A DNA stretch of 64,000 nucleotides. Origin: Chitinophaga agri. GTDB lineage: Bacteria > Bacteroidota > Bacteroidia > Chitinophagales > Chitinophagaceae. Shown in pieces: positions 41,611 through 51,803 of the stretch. The notes beneath the pieces are model-generated. The model ran no database searches. It had not been told where the DNA came from and saw nothing but the letters and a program-made list of their open reading frames with translations. The number at the start of each line of letters is the position of its first letter. Within the stretch, counting starts at the first letter, position 1. A program made the position numbers and the translations under genes. The stretch covers positions 2,232,001-2,296,000 of the forward strand of contig NZ_CP048113.1 in the NCBI RefSeq assembly GCF_010093065.1. The letters are read 5' to 3'.

Positions 41611-43236
41611 TCAGCTGCCTGCCCGGAACCAGCGGTAGCCATATGCTTCCAGTGTAATGGTATGCCTGCCTTTATCATCTTCTATACTCTCAATATTACT
41701 GAGCAGATCGATCAGCCGGCGGGTACCGGCCTTCTTCGCTGAAAACACCAATTCCTGTGGATTGTCGCTGAAGTTATGCCAGATGAATAAACGGCGGCCA
41801 TTCCACTCGTAGCGCATCCCCAGTATATGATCAAAGCCGGTATCCTCTATTGCCCACGTCCCCTTGCCTATCTCCGGGCATTCCCTTCTCAGTCTGATCA
41901 TGGCTGTCATCCAGTTAAGCATCGAGCCCGGGTCCCTTCGCTGGGCTTCCACATTAATATGTGTATAGGAGTAATAGCCATCATCGATAACCGGGTGGAT
42001 CAGTTTGTCCGCCTTCGAGAAGCCGGCCTGGTAATCGCCGGACCACTGCATAGGCGTCCTGACACTATTCCTGTCATCCAGTGCGAGGTTGTCCCCCATT
42101 CCCAGTTCATCACCATATCTCAGTACCGGTGTGCCTGGCAAAGAGAACATCAGACTGTATGCCAGTTCATTCTGCTGGCGGCTGCCCAGCATAGGGCCCA
42201 GTCTCCGGCGGATCCCCCGGAAATATAACTGCATATTCTCATCGGGTGCAAAACGGCTGAACACTTCATTTCTTTGCGCTTCAGTTAGTCTGCCGAGGTC
42301 CAGCTCATCATGGTTGCGAAGAAAGTGTGCCCATTGTGGTACGGCGGATTGCAGCCTTGTTTGTTCGAGCGCTTTTATCAGTGGTTTCGTATCGGTGGTC
42401 GCGAGTGCATAGAACAAGTACTGATTGACAAAGAAGTTAAACATCAGGTGGATGCCGTCATTCTGTTCTCCGAAATAATTCATCGTTTCCCTGGGTAATA
42501 CATTGGCTTCTCCGAGTAATACCGCATCTCCTTTTCGCCATTGCAGGAAGCGACGCATTTCTTTCAGATAATCGTAGTTCATTTTACTCTTCTTCTTTCC
42601 GGGTGCAGGTGACTCGAGTACAAACGGTACTGCATCTACCCGAAAACCAGCTACGCCCATCTGCAGCCAGTAGCCCATGATGCGGAAGATCTCTTCCCTC
42701 ACCTGTGGATTGTCTGTATTGAGATCCGGCTCGAACTCATGGAACCGGTGAAAGTAATAGGTACGGCTTTGCTTATCCAGTGTCCAGGTAGCACGCTGCA
42801 CACCGGGGAATACCATGCCCTCATTCCAGTCGGACGGCTTTTTGTCCGACCATACATACCAGTCCCGTTTGGGACTATCTTTTGAAGAGCGGGCTTCCTT
42901 AAACCAGGGATGAAGGTCAGAAGTATGATTTACTACAAGGTCGATGATCACCTTAATACCCAGTTGGTTCGCTCTGTGCATAAAATCCACAAAATCGCCA
43001 CTGGAACCATGCCGGGGGTCAACACCGTAATAGTCCTGGATATCATACCCGTTGTCCTTATTGGGAGTAGGCTGGAACGGGGCCAGCCATACCGTGTCAA
43101 TGCCCATCGCGTGCAGATAGTCCAGGCGGTCGCACAATCCTGCGAAATCGCCGATGCCGTCGTTATTGCCATCCATAAATGTTTCCAGGTCGAGGCTATA
43201 GATAACGGAGTTTTTATACCAGAGATCTTCCATCAT
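41611..43236 (-). CDS. GH13 alpha-amylase-family enzyme, trehalose-synthase-like
   Basis: The (beta/alpha)8 barrel has all four GH13 regions: VVNHT (101-105), GFRVDAVPF with nucleophile D201, LLGEANV with acid/base E243, and FLRNHDELDL with D310. The N-terminus (YKNSVIYSLDLETFMDGNNDGIGDF) and the loops resemble trehalose synthase / oligosaccharide-isomerase type GH13 proteins. A C-terminal beta domain ends the protein. No signal peptide, so it is cytoplasmic. It is the last gene of the locus, 52 bp after the symporter, and would process imported alpha-glucoside parts such as sucrose units; the specificity is inferred. Confidence 0.88.
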   Translation of the reverse strand: MMEDLWYKNSVIYSLDLETFMDGNNDGIGDFAGLCDRLDYLHAMGIDTVWLAPFQPTPNKDNGYDIQDYYGVDPRHGSSGDFVDFMHRANQLGIKVIIDLVVNHTSDLHPWFKEARSSKDSPKRDWYVWSDKKPSDWNEGMVFPGVQRATWTLDKQSRTYYFHRFHEFEPDLNTDNPQVREEIFRIMGYWLQMGVAGFRVDAVPFVLESPAPGKKKSKMNYDYLKEMRRFLQWRKGDAVLLGEANVLPRETMNYFGEQNDGIHLMFNFFVNQYLFYALATTDTKPLIKALEQTRLQSAVPQWAHFLRNHDELDLGRLTEAQRNEVFSRFAPDENMQLYFRGIRRRLGPMLGSRQQNELAYSLMFSLPGTPVLRYGDELGMGDNLALDDRNSVRTPMQWSGDYQAGFSKADKLIHPVIDDGYYSYTHINVEAQRRDPGSMLNWMTAMIRLRRECPEIGKGTWAIEDTGFDHILGMRYEWNGRRLFIWHNFSDNPQELVFSAKKAGTRRLIDLLSNIESIEDDKGRHTITLEAYGYRWFRAGS

Positions 43237-43288
43237 TATTCAGGGTTTGGGCTACAAGAGAACAAAAGCAATGCCTGAAGCGCCGGCA

Positions 43289-44890
43289 CTACGGACGGGC
43301 CAGGCCCCAGGGAGAGAAAATCACAAACAATGCTACCATTCCCAGTAGCAGCAGCGCCGTATATACATGCCGGCGTTTCCAGGGTTGCAGGTCCACCACA
43401 TTGTTCCATTGCTGTACGAAAGGTTCCTTCCGGGGATAAAATGCAGCTACTATTATCATCAGGATAACTGTCAGGACAAACAGTACAGCCAGTACATGCA
43501 GGAAGTGCAGACCAGTATCCACAAGTAACTGGGATACTGAGTAGGTAACAATAAAGAACGTAAGGCCAATTTTAGCCGCAATAGCGGGCATTCGCTTGTG
43601 CAGGAGGCCCATGATAAGGATCGTGAAAATCGGGACGCTAAAAAGGCCGCTAACCATCTGAATATAGGTATACAGTCCCTGTTGGGCAAAAACGATAAAA
43701 GGGGCGATGGTCATTGCCAGCAAACAAACCAGCAGTTCGAAACGCCTGCTGACCCTTACCAGCTGCCGCTCACTGATCTCTTCCTGCCGCCATGCCTTGA
43801 ATGGTTTGTAGAGATTGAGTACAAAGAGCGTACTGGTACTGTTCAGCCCCGCATTAAAGGTGGTCAGGGCGGCGCCAAAGGTAATGGCAGCTATAAAACC
43901 TGTCAGTACCGGCGAGGATACATCACTCACTATTTTAGGAAAAACTTCCGCTGTATTGGTCATTGACGGATAAAGCAGTACTGCGATCAACCCGGGTATA
44001 TTGAGCAGCAACGGAGAAATGATCTTTCCCACACACGCCACTGCAATTCCCTTCTGACTTTCTGCCAGACTCCGCGAAGCCAGGGCCTGCTGTACGATAT
44101 ACTGTTCTGTGCCCCAGTAGTAAAGGTTCACCAGGAACATCCCGGTAAAGATGGTCGGAAAAGGCACGGCATCATGCGGACCGCCAATCGCATTGAAATG
44201 ATCTCTCCGGGCAGCCAGCAGCATATCCATCCCGGTACCGGCGGAACCATGTCCCAGGTACTTCAGGGCGGCATATGGCAGTAAGATCCCTCCGGCAAAC
44301 ATGCCTATTCCCAGCACGGTATCCGAAATAGCCACTGCTTTTAATCCACCCAGTACGGTGTACAGGCATCCGATGAGCCCAATGAGCCATACCAGTATCC
44401 AGATCGTAGCCCAGTAGTCCAGGTGCAGGGCGTCAGATACGCGAAACAGGCCATTAAATGAAATCGCCCCACTGTACAATACAGAGGGTAGCATGTTCAC
44501 AATATAACTGACAAGGAAAATAACAGATACAAAACGTTTGGTACCGGTGTCGTACCGCTCCTCCAGGAAATCGGGTGTAGTGGAGATCCCGCTGCGCAGA
44601 TAGACTGGCATGATAAACTCAGAGACCAGCAGCATGGCAAGGATGGAAGACATCCCCCATGCCATCACACTCATGTTATTAGTATACACCAGTTCATTCT
44701 CTCCGATAAACTGTACCGCACTGATATTGGTAAAGAAAAGAGCGCCACCGACCACCAGGAATCCCAGGTTACGGTTAGCGAAGAAAAGGCCGGATGCTGT
44801 CTGCAGGTTCTCCCTCCTGGTTTTATACCAGGAGATCAGTGCAACCAGGAGGGTCACCAGCAGAAAACTCAATAACGCACCGACATTCAT
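43289..44890 (-). CDS. Sodium:solute symporter, SGLT type
   Basis: About 13-14 transmembrane helices. The sequence follows the SSS family: NRNLGFLVVGGALFFTNISAVQFIGENELVY near the start, VLGGLKAVAISDTVLG and FGAALTTFNAGLNSTSTLFVLNLYKP. Members move sugars with sodium. It starts 6 bp after the GntR gene stop and belongs to the utilisation operon, so it likely takes up the released monosaccharide or disaccharide through the inner membrane. Confidence 0.92.
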   Translation of the reverse strand: MNVGALLSFLLVTLLVALISWYKTRRENLQTASGLFFANRNLGFLVVGGALFFTNISAVQFIGENELVYTNNMSVMAWGMSSILAMLLVSEFIMPVYLRSGISTTPDFLEERYDTGTKRFVSVIFLVSYIVNMLPSVLYSGAISFNGLFRVSDALHLDYWATIWILVWLIGLIGCLYTVLGGLKAVAISDTVLGIGMFAGGILLPYAALKYLGHGSAGTGMDMLLAARRDHFNAIGGPHDAVPFPTIFTGMFLVNLYYWGTEQYIVQQALASRSLAESQKGIAVACVGKIISPLLLNIPGLIAVLLYPSMTNTAEVFPKIVSDVSSPVLTGFIAAITFGAALTTFNAGLNSTSTLFVLNLYKPFKAWRQEEISERQLVRVSRRFELLVCLLAMTIAPFIVFAQQGLYTYIQMVSGLFSVPIFTILIMGLLHKRMPAIAAKIGLTFFIVTYSVSQLLVDTGLHFLHVLAVLFVLTVILMIIVAAFYPRKEPFVQQWNNVVDLQPWKRRHVYTALLLLGMVALFVIFSPWGLARP

Positions 44891-44896
44891 ATATCA

Positions 44897-45916
44897 TCAA
44901 AGGGAATTACGTCTGATCAGCTTTGTAGGCAGCACCTCCTGCAACGGCTCCCGGCTTACGACCGCCCGGGCCGCCCGTTTACCCATCTCACTGAAGCTAA
45001 CGGAATACGTAGTAATACCATTACCGACCAGCTCTTTCACCGGCTCGTCGTTGTGGGAAAGGATGCCGATATCCCTGCCCGGCTGTATATTCTTTGCGTT
45101 GCAGTCTCTCAACAGGTTCCAGAGCTCCGCATTCTCGTTCACGTAATATACAACTCCTTTCTGTACTGAACCGGGTTCATACTCCCGCTGCACCTCTCCT
45201 TTGATATTGTATTCTTTTGTAAAATGCTCAAATGACCTGACAATTTCAGGCGGAAACAGGGAATCCGGATTATGGAAGAAGACCATCCGGTCATATTTCG
45301 CGATCACGTCGGCCAGCTGCTCAAAGACAGCATAAGAGGACTTCTCAAACTCCTGCACCACATAGTGAAAGTCTCCCTCCAGCGGCTCATACCGGTCAAA
45401 CATCAGCAGTTTCTGACGAGGGATGGTATTCAGGAGCTCCCGGGTACGGGGATGATGGATCGGAGAGATCACATACATACCGTAATGCCTGTTCTTCACC
45501 ATTGAGAAGACGGTCTCAAATACTTCTATGTTACCATGATGGAAGAATACGTCCAGGTGTACATCCGGACCCAGTTCATTTCTGAAGCTGCGATAAAACT
45601 GTTCCTGGAAGGTGTCTATGGTATACATCAGCAGCGCTATCTTTAGCGACTGCCGCGTATTATCATCTGAAACAAAATAGCCTAGCCTGTTCTTGGACTC
45701 AATAAGACCGCGGTTCTGTAGTTCACGATAGCCCTTGATCACCGTCTCCCGGGCATAGCCCAGTCCGGAGATCATGGCATTCACAGAAGGCAGCGGATCA
45801 CCTACAGAGATGATCTTCTCATTGATCGCATTCACAATACCCTCCACAAACCGCTCATGCTTGGAGTAAGAAGGGATCTCGTCCAGCTCCTGTATCTTTT
45901 CCAAAATTGTCTTCAT
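44897..45916 (-). CDS. GntR regulator with LacI-type sugar-binding domain
   Basis: An N-terminal GntR winged helix (about 15-75, with GDPLPSVNAMISGLGYARETVIKGYRELQNRGLIE) is fused to a periplasmic-binding-like domain (about 85-335). It ends with DIGILSHNDEPVKELVGNGITTYSVSF. This hybrid senses sugars in Bacteroidota. It lies inside the alpha-galactosidase operon between the GH36 and symporter genes and probably controls the susC promoter. Confidence 0.92.
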   Translation of the reverse strand: MKTILEKIQELDEIPSYSKHERFVEGIVNAINEKIISVGDPLPSVNAMISGLGYARETVIKGYRELQNRGLIESKNRLGYFVSDDNTRQSLKIALLMYTIDTFQEQFYRSFRNELGPDVHLDVFFHHGNIEVFETVFSMVKNRHYGMYVISPIHHPRTRELLNTIPRQKLLMFDRYEPLEGDFHYVVQEFEKSSYAVFEQLADVIAKYDRMVFFHNPDSLFPPEIVRSFEHFTKEYNIKGEVQREYEPGSVQKGVVYYVNENAELWNLLRDCNAKNIQPGRDIGILSHNDEPVKELVGNGITTYSVSFSEMGKRAARAVVSREPLQEVLPTKLIRRNSL

Positions 45917-45952
45917 TCCTGCATCATATTTGTGTTAATCCGACAAAGGAGG

Positions 45953-48133
45953 TTACTCTGCAGCTTCCAGTTCCAGTATACGGCTATGCAATTTAGTAGA
46001 AGTAAACAAATCCAGCCCTATTTTCATCAGGTAATCTCCGGAATATACTTTTCCATTGAATGCCTCATCCGGTTGTGCACCCGGCATCAGGTTGATTTCC
46101 TTCACCCGGTATTTAGCAGCAGGATCCAGTCCCTGGCATTTTACTGCCACCAGGTTCTCCGAGAACAACGGGAATACGTCATAGGCATATACGATGGCCT
46201 GTTTCCTGGATTCACTTACATACATCATGGCAGTGTGGTTACCATCATATGGTGATACCAAACGGTACTGGTCGCCATTATAGTTAACATCCTTCAGGCG
46301 CTCGTAGTTGGCCACTGCCGACTTACAGAATGCCTGCTCTTCCGGACGCATGCCCTTTACATTGATATCAAAACCCAGTTTACCCTGCATGGCCACATCA
46401 ACGCGGAACTTAATATTCGCATCATGGTTCCAGCTGGTCACGTGTGCTGCGATCGCCTTGGACGGGAAGAACTGAGAATAGCCCCACTGGATGAACAGGC
46501 GCTGTACCGGGTCGGTGTTATCACTTGGCCAGAACTCGGTGAAATAACGCAGACCTTCATAGTCGGTACGTCCGCCACCGCCGGAGCAAAGCATCATCGG
46601 CAGATTGGGATACTTTTCCTTAATACGGTCCAGTACCTTGTACAAACCACGCACATAATCTACATACAGGTTATTCTGGCGATCTTTCAGATACGGAGAA
46701 TATATATTGGTGATCGGACTGTTACAATCCCATTTCAGATAAGCCAGCTGTGGGTTTTCTGTCATCAGGTGATCTATCACACCGAAAACATGCTCCTGTA
46801 CCGCCGGATTGCTCAGGTCCAGTACCAACTGATTACGGAAATAATAACGCTCCCGGTTAGGCAGCAGGATCACCCAGTCAGGATGTTTCTCAAACAGCTC
46901 GCTCTTCTGACTGACCATTTCCGGCTCTATCCAGATACCGAACTTCACGCCTGCATCCTTCGCACCTTTTACCAGGGCTGGCACACCATTCGGCAGTTTG
47001 GCAGTGGTAGGCTGCCAGTCACCCAGTCCCTGTGTATCACTGTGACGGGGATATTTGTTAGCAAACCATCCGTCATCGAGCAGGAACATATCTACTCCCA
47101 GGTCTTTCGCTTCTGTAAAGAGGTCATGGAGCTTCTGCTCATTGAAATCAAAACCGGTCGCTTCCCAGTTGTTCAGCAGGGTCAGACGATCGCCCTTACC
47201 ATCTTTCAACTGATAATTACGCGCCCATCTGTGCAGGTCGCGGCTACCTTTACCTGTGCCCTGTCCACTTAATGTAAAGATGAAAGACGGTGTCTTGAAT
47301 ACTTTACCCGGGTCGAGTGTATAATCGGATGCATATGGATTGATACCTGATACTACCCGCAGGTTATTTTCATTATCTACTTCGAATGTAAAACGGAAAT
47401 TACCTGTCCATGCCAGGGTACCCATCAGCACTTCTCCCTCGTTCTCACGCGGTGCCCCACCGAGGCCCACTGTGAAGAAAGGAGATACATGCATGTTCGC
47501 ACGGGCGCCCAGCTTGGTATCCACTACCTTCTTGCCGAAGCTCAGTGGCACCGTGCTCATATTGACCTCTTTCGCCCAGTCGCCGCTGAATTCAGTCAGG
47601 AAGTACTGATTGCGTTTCCAGTATAACATGGAAGAAGCGTACTGGCTGATGTTCACCGGTTTCTTTTCGGTGTGACTGATCTCTGTCCAGGACTCGATAA
47701 TGTTGTCTTTGGCGAAAGTGCGGTAATACAGTTTTACCTGTACCGGGTATAACACATCTTTCAGGATGATGGTTGTTTCTGTCACATCATCGGATACCTT
47801 TTTTGCGGTATGTGATACATACTGTAACACAGTGGCCTGGTTACCATCATTATGACGGATGCCGAATGCCGGTTCGAAATAGGTCTCAGTGCCCGACACC
47901 GGATAGGCTTCCCAGGCCTGTCCGTCACTGCGGGACTTCATTTTAGCTGTCAGGAGACTGTAGTCATCCGGCACAGCGAGACGGGGCCCGAGATAGAGTT
48001 GATACAGACGACCGTTTTGTGCTGTCTGCAATACGAGTTCCGTTTCTCTTGTGGCGATGTGGATTGTTTCCGACTTGGCTGCCAGGGTTATAACAGCCAG
48101 GAAAAACAAAATGGACAATAGCTTCTTGCTCAT
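45953..48133 (-). CDS. GH36 alpha-galactosidase, exported
   Basis: A signal peptide (hydrophobic LLSILFFLAVITLAA) precedes an N-terminal beta-supersandwich (about 25-300), a TIM barrel (about 315-640) and a C-terminal beta domain. Catalytic residues are D469 in YLKWDCN (nucleophile) and D538 in WPSDNTDP (acid/base), with DDGWF and CSGGGGRTDYEGLRYF motifs. This is a standard GH36 length (726 aa). It releases galactose from alpha-galactosides such as raffinose or melibiose in the periplasm. It lies 9 bp after the adjacent GH-D gene. Confidence 0.93.
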   Translation of the reverse strand: MSKKLLSILFFLAVITLAAKSETIHIATRETELVLQTAQNGRLYQLYLGPRLAVPDDYSLLTAKMKSRSDGQAWEAYPVSGTETYFEPAFGIRHNDGNQATVLQYVSHTAKKVSDDVTETTIILKDVLYPVQVKLYYRTFAKDNIIESWTEISHTEKKPVNISQYASSMLYWKRNQYFLTEFSGDWAKEVNMSTVPLSFGKKVVDTKLGARANMHVSPFFTVGLGGAPRENEGEVLMGTLAWTGNFRFTFEVDNENNLRVVSGINPYASDYTLDPGKVFKTPSFIFTLSGQGTGKGSRDLHRWARNYQLKDGKGDRLTLLNNWEATGFDFNEQKLHDLFTEAKDLGVDMFLLDDGWFANKYPRHSDTQGLGDWQPTTAKLPNGVPALVKGAKDAGVKFGIWIEPEMVSQKSELFEKHPDWVILLPNRERYYFRNQLVLDLSNPAVQEHVFGVIDHLMTENPQLAYLKWDCNSPITNIYSPYLKDRQNNLYVDYVRGLYKVLDRIKEKYPNLPMMLCSGGGGRTDYEGLRYFTEFWPSDNTDPVQRLFIQWGYSQFFPSKAIAAHVTSWNHDANIKFRVDVAMQGKLGFDINVKGMRPEEQAFCKSAVANYERLKDVNYNGDQYRLVSPYDGNHTAMMYVSESRKQAIVYAYDVFPLFSENLVAVKCQGLDPAAKYRVKEINLMPGAQPDEAFNGKVYSGDYLMKIGLDLFTSTKLHSRILELEAAE

Positions 48134-48142
48134 GGATACAAT

Positions 48143-50158
48143 TTATTTACCAGCCCGGCGGCTGTTGATTTTCAAAAAAAGAACGTCTTTAGCCGGAATA
48201 TGAAAGGTCTGCCCTGCATTCACATCGGTGTGCGACCAGAGGTCACGTACACGGTACTGTTTTGCAGGATCAAGGCCCAGTCTTTCTAATGGCAGCTGTA
48301 TACTGCGTGGATCTTCGGTATAGTTGAAAATGGCATACCAGGTATTACCTTTGGCATCGGTCAGCACGAACTGGTCTTCTGATCTTTCACCAGTACCTTC
48401 TACCGGACGGAAGCTGCGGCCCATAGCGGCGGCATTTACTTCTGCATTGGTTAAAAACTGTTTTGCTTTTCTTTTTCCTTCCTCACTGCCACCCTTACTG
48501 AAATCATCACCAGTGATGAACAGTCCTGTAATAACAGCCGAGGTAACGCGGGCACGGTTCTCTCCTTCTGATGCCTGCTGCAGCACAACGTGGTCGGCAT
48601 CATTGAACTGATAGATATGATTGATCCACCAGCCGTAAGATACTGCGTTCAATGTATATTCTGTATCCTTAATTTTATTCCATGCATCACAGGCAATACG
48701 GCGGGACTGTGCATACTGCGCAGGGAAGATAGGCGCGATAGACAGGTTAATATACATATCGCCGAAATATTTATCCAGCAGTTGCATACCATAGTTATAA
48801 GCGGCTATCCCTGATCTCACTTCCGGTTTGTACCACTTGTCGGCATTGATCGCGCCATGCGCCATAAAATCCACCTTCACATACTCGAAACCACAGCGGT
48901 GAAAGAGCTCGGATACTTTTTTCATCCTGGCTTCTATCGCGGGATGGGTCGGGTCAATCGCATATGCACCGTCTATATCCTGTGGTTGTCCATTGGCATA
49001 CAAGTATACATCTTTGAATGCATATTCCGGCGCTTCTTTGATATTAGCATCCGGACGTTTACCCCAGTCCGTAAAAGGCGTCCAGTAAATACCAGCTATC
49101 TGACCATTGGCTTTACAATGTTTGACAAAATCCTTCAGCTGCTCTTCCGTGAAGCTATCCCATCCTGAGTCCAGTCCGATCACTACCGCACCGTCTTTAT
49201 TGGCGAAATGATCAGGCTGTAAATTGTCATGGAAGAAGTCAGATACTTCCAGTGCTTTCTGATAGTTAAGATTGAACTGCAATACACCCCAGCTGTTCCA
49301 GCCTATCGGCATAGGCTTCTTCCAGGGCCTGCGGGGTGCGATCTTCGCATTGGCAGCGCCATACGCATCCATACCATCACGCCAGTCTGCAAACACGCCC
49401 ACCAGTACCTTTGGAGAGCGGATCGTTTGTCCTTCCTGTGCACCATGGGGCAACAGATCACGGGTCGTTTCATCCGCCACACCACCGTAGCAGGTGAGTG
49501 TATAGGCATTGCTATTATCGGCTTTATTCATCGTAACAGCCGACTTCCAGAAGTCATGCTCTACTGAACCGACCACTAATCCACGACGGGTAGTACCATC
49601 GAATACTGCGGTTACTTCATAGCTGGTCAGCGATGAGAAGTTCAGCGGGTGAGACTGAAAACGGATCCATTTATCATTATCAAAAGGAATGAACAACGCA
49701 CGTTTTTCACCGGCGCCCAGTGCCGGGGTCAGATCGGTCAGGTTCACCGGCGCCATGTAGTTAGACGCAACATTCCCTGAGCGGGCCACCACAGTAAAAT
49801 CAGTCAGCAAATAATCCTTACCTGTATACTGATAGAAAGATTGCACGAGTGTGGGCAATTGCTCATCAGTATAGGTCACCTGCACCAGTGCGCCCGTACC
49901 CGATACGTTGCGCATCTGCCTTACCGCCAGCGCATTGCTGGCGTAGTCCTTTGTAGTGATCAGCTTTCCGTTCCACTTGTAGGAAGCGAACAGCTGAAGA
50001 TCTACATTGCCGGCAGCATTTTGCAGGCGAACGGTCTTACTGGTTTTGTCGTAAATAATTTTCCATTCTACCGGTGTAGCTGCATGTATAACACCAGACA
50101 GTAGAAGCATGAACACCGCTAGTAGCAAACGCGGAGAGACCTGTAATAACTTTTTCAT
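48143..50158 (-). CDS. Second clan GH-D alpha-galactosidase-like enzyme
   Basis: The 671-residue exported protein has a signal peptide (cleavage after VIHAA), an N-terminal beta domain (about 30-270), a TIM barrel (about 280-590, with PIGWNSWG, VVIGLDSGWDSF and YWTPFTDWG) and a C-terminal beta domain. The nucleophile is D430 (EYVKVDFMAHGA) and the likely acid/base is D491 (RIACDAWN). It fits clan GH-D (GH27/GH36-type), but differs from the neighbouring GH36, so the linkage preference may differ. It lies between susD and the GH36 gene in the operon. Confidence 0.82.
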   Translation of the reverse strand: MKKLLQVSPRLLLAVFMLLLSGVIHAATPVEWKIIYDKTSKTVRLQNAAGNVDLQLFASYKWNGKLITTKDYASNALAVRQMRNVSGTGALVQVTYTDEQLPTLVQSFYQYTGKDYLLTDFTVVARSGNVASNYMAPVNLTDLTPALGAGEKRALFIPFDNDKWIRFQSHPLNFSSLTSYEVTAVFDGTTRRGLVVGSVEHDFWKSAVTMNKADNSNAYTLTCYGGVADETTRDLLPHGAQEGQTIRSPKVLVGVFADWRDGMDAYGAANAKIAPRRPWKKPMPIGWNSWGVLQFNLNYQKALEVSDFFHDNLQPDHFANKDGAVVIGLDSGWDSFTEEQLKDFVKHCKANGQIAGIYWTPFTDWGKRPDANIKEAPEYAFKDVYLYANGQPQDIDGAYAIDPTHPAIEARMKKVSELFHRCGFEYVKVDFMAHGAINADKWYKPEVRSGIAAYNYGMQLLDKYFGDMYINLSIAPIFPAQYAQSRRIACDAWNKIKDTEYTLNAVSYGWWINHIYQFNDADHVVLQQASEGENRARVTSAVITGLFITGDDFSKGGSEEGKRKAKQFLTNAEVNAAAMGRSFRPVEGTGERSEDQFVLTDAKGNTWYAIFNYTEDPRSIQLPLERLGLDPAKQYRVRDLWSHTDVNAGQTFHIPAKDVLFLKINSRRAGK

Positions 50159-50220
50159 AATAATGATAAAAGCAGGCCGGTTGCTATGCGCAGCGGCCTG
50201 CTTCTTTTATAGATAAAAAA

Positions 50221-51783
50221 TTAATTGTAGCCTGGATTCTGATCAGCCGGTGTGATGTCACCGTTGAGTTTCATTTCTGTATCCGGAATCGGGAATATGG
50301 TATTGAAGTCCTTAATGGTACCTGACAGTTTTGTCCATTTGTTACGTGCTTTTACGTATTCGACAAACTTACCGGTACGGATCAGGTCTATACGACGCCA
50401 GTCTTCTGCAAACAGTTCGCGCATACGCTCGTCCATGATAGCAGTACGGAACGCATCCTGCGACAGGGTCTTCCATTTTCTCTCATCCGGCAGCACACCA
50501 CCCCAGGCACGCGTACGCACCTCATTGACTATATTGATCGCTTCAGGTGTACGACCCAGTTCATTCAGACACTCTGCATAAGACAGCTTTACATCTGCCA
50601 GGCGCAATACAGGGATATTCTTACCGGAGTTCCACATATTATTGATCTTGTTATCAGCGTGTTTGTCAGTACGGAAATCTTCATACTTCTTCACGTGTGG
50701 CAGCAGTTCATCAAAATCATTACCAAGATCTTCCCATCTGATAGGATCCAAGGTAGGTGTTTCACCGTAATAAGTGAAATCGTACCGGATACTTTCGAAC
50801 CTGCGCTGGTCTCCCGGCTCCCAGATGCCACCACTGTCGACGGATGAATAGGCATACTGTGTAGGTACTACCTTATCATAACCGGAGTAGAAACAACCGT
50901 CTCCAAAGAAAGCCTGTACAGCGCGGGAACCTATCTGGAACTGTATTTTATTGTTATTCGGGTATACAGGACTGAACTGGAATTCCAGGATGGCTTCTGT
51001 TGTATTAGGCTTGGTATAATCCCACAGGTCTTTGTAAGGTACCAGGGAATAATCAGCCATCATTTTCTCGAAGCAGGCAGCTGCTTTTGCGAAATCACGC
51101 AGGCCGGTAGAAACAGGAGCTGACATATAGGCCTTGCCCAGCATGGCCCATGCAGCACCAGCGGTCGCACGACCGGCGTCATTGGTCTTCGGACAGTTAT
51201 CCGCAGCGCGTTGCAGATCAGCAATAATAAATGTCCATACGTCTTTCAGCGGCTGACGGCGGAAGCCGAGTTCCCCTTCACGGCTCAGGTCGCGGATAGG
51301 AATCTCTCCCCAGTACATCGCGAGCTGAAAATCGAGAAAACCACGTACGAAAGAAGCTTCGCCGAGCAGCTTTGCTTCACGCGAACCTGGGGTTACATCG
51401 CCTGTACCCAGCCCTTTAATGATCTTTGCGCTTTCATTGACCATCGGCCAGCGGATGTTCCACTGATTAGCAATATGGTTCAGGTTTGAGTTCAGGTTAC
51501 CATCATAACGGTCCAGCCCCCCCTTCTGCGCATCACTTTTCATCTGAAAAGCGCCCTGCTGGATCTCATCGGTACCCATCATCATGATCAGTCCCTGTTC
51601 ATCTGTGCGGACTGCCTTCCAGTTGGCATAAATACCTTTGAGACTTGTTTCCACCAGATTTACATCAGAATATACCTGGCTCTCATCCAGCTTTGTGGTG
51701 CTCCGCTCATCCAGGAAGTTACTGCAGGAGGCAGAGAACATCGCTAATCCCGCTACGAAGCTGAGTTTTATAGTGCGTTTCAT
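50221..51783 (-). CDS. susD: SusD/RagB-type glycan-binding lipoprotein
   Basis: The lipobox puts the lipidated cysteine at C20 (MFSASCSNFLDERST). The rest follows SusD: TPR-like helices, LLGEASFVRGFLDFQLAMYWGEIPI, VWTFIIADLQRAADNCP, LRLADVKLSYAECLNELG and C-terminal FREDW-like EDWRRIDLIRTGKF with a final IPDTEMKLNGD. It binds oligosaccharide at the outer surface and caps the SusC transporter. It lies 20 bp after susC. Confidence 0.95.
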   Translation of the reverse strand: MKRTIKLSFVAGLAMFSASCSNFLDERSTTKLDESQVYSDVNLVETSLKGIYANWKAVRTDEQGLIMMMGTDEIQQGAFQMKSDAQKGGLDRYDGNLNSNLNHIANQWNIRWPMVNESAKIIKGLGTGDVTPGSREAKLLGEASFVRGFLDFQLAMYWGEIPIRDLSREGELGFRRQPLKDVWTFIIADLQRAADNCPKTNDAGRATAGAAWAMLGKAYMSAPVSTGLRDFAKAAACFEKMMADYSLVPYKDLWDYTKPNTTEAILEFQFSPVYPNNNKIQFQIGSRAVQAFFGDGCFYSGYDKVVPTQYAYSSVDSGGIWEPGDQRRFESIRYDFTYYGETPTLDPIRWEDLGNDFDELLPHVKKYEDFRTDKHADNKINNMWNSGKNIPVLRLADVKLSYAECLNELGRTPEAINIVNEVRTRAWGGVLPDERKWKTLSQDAFRTAIMDERMRELFAEDWRRIDLIRTGKFVEYVKARNKWTKLSGTIKDFNTIFPIPDTEMKLNGDITPADQNPGYN

Positions 51784-51803
51784 AATAATCTAACAATTGA
51801 AGT

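Noticed and set aside
46424..47272. 282-codon plus-strand open frame
   Set aside because: It is antisense to the GH36 gene, whose motifs and signal peptide are unambiguous.
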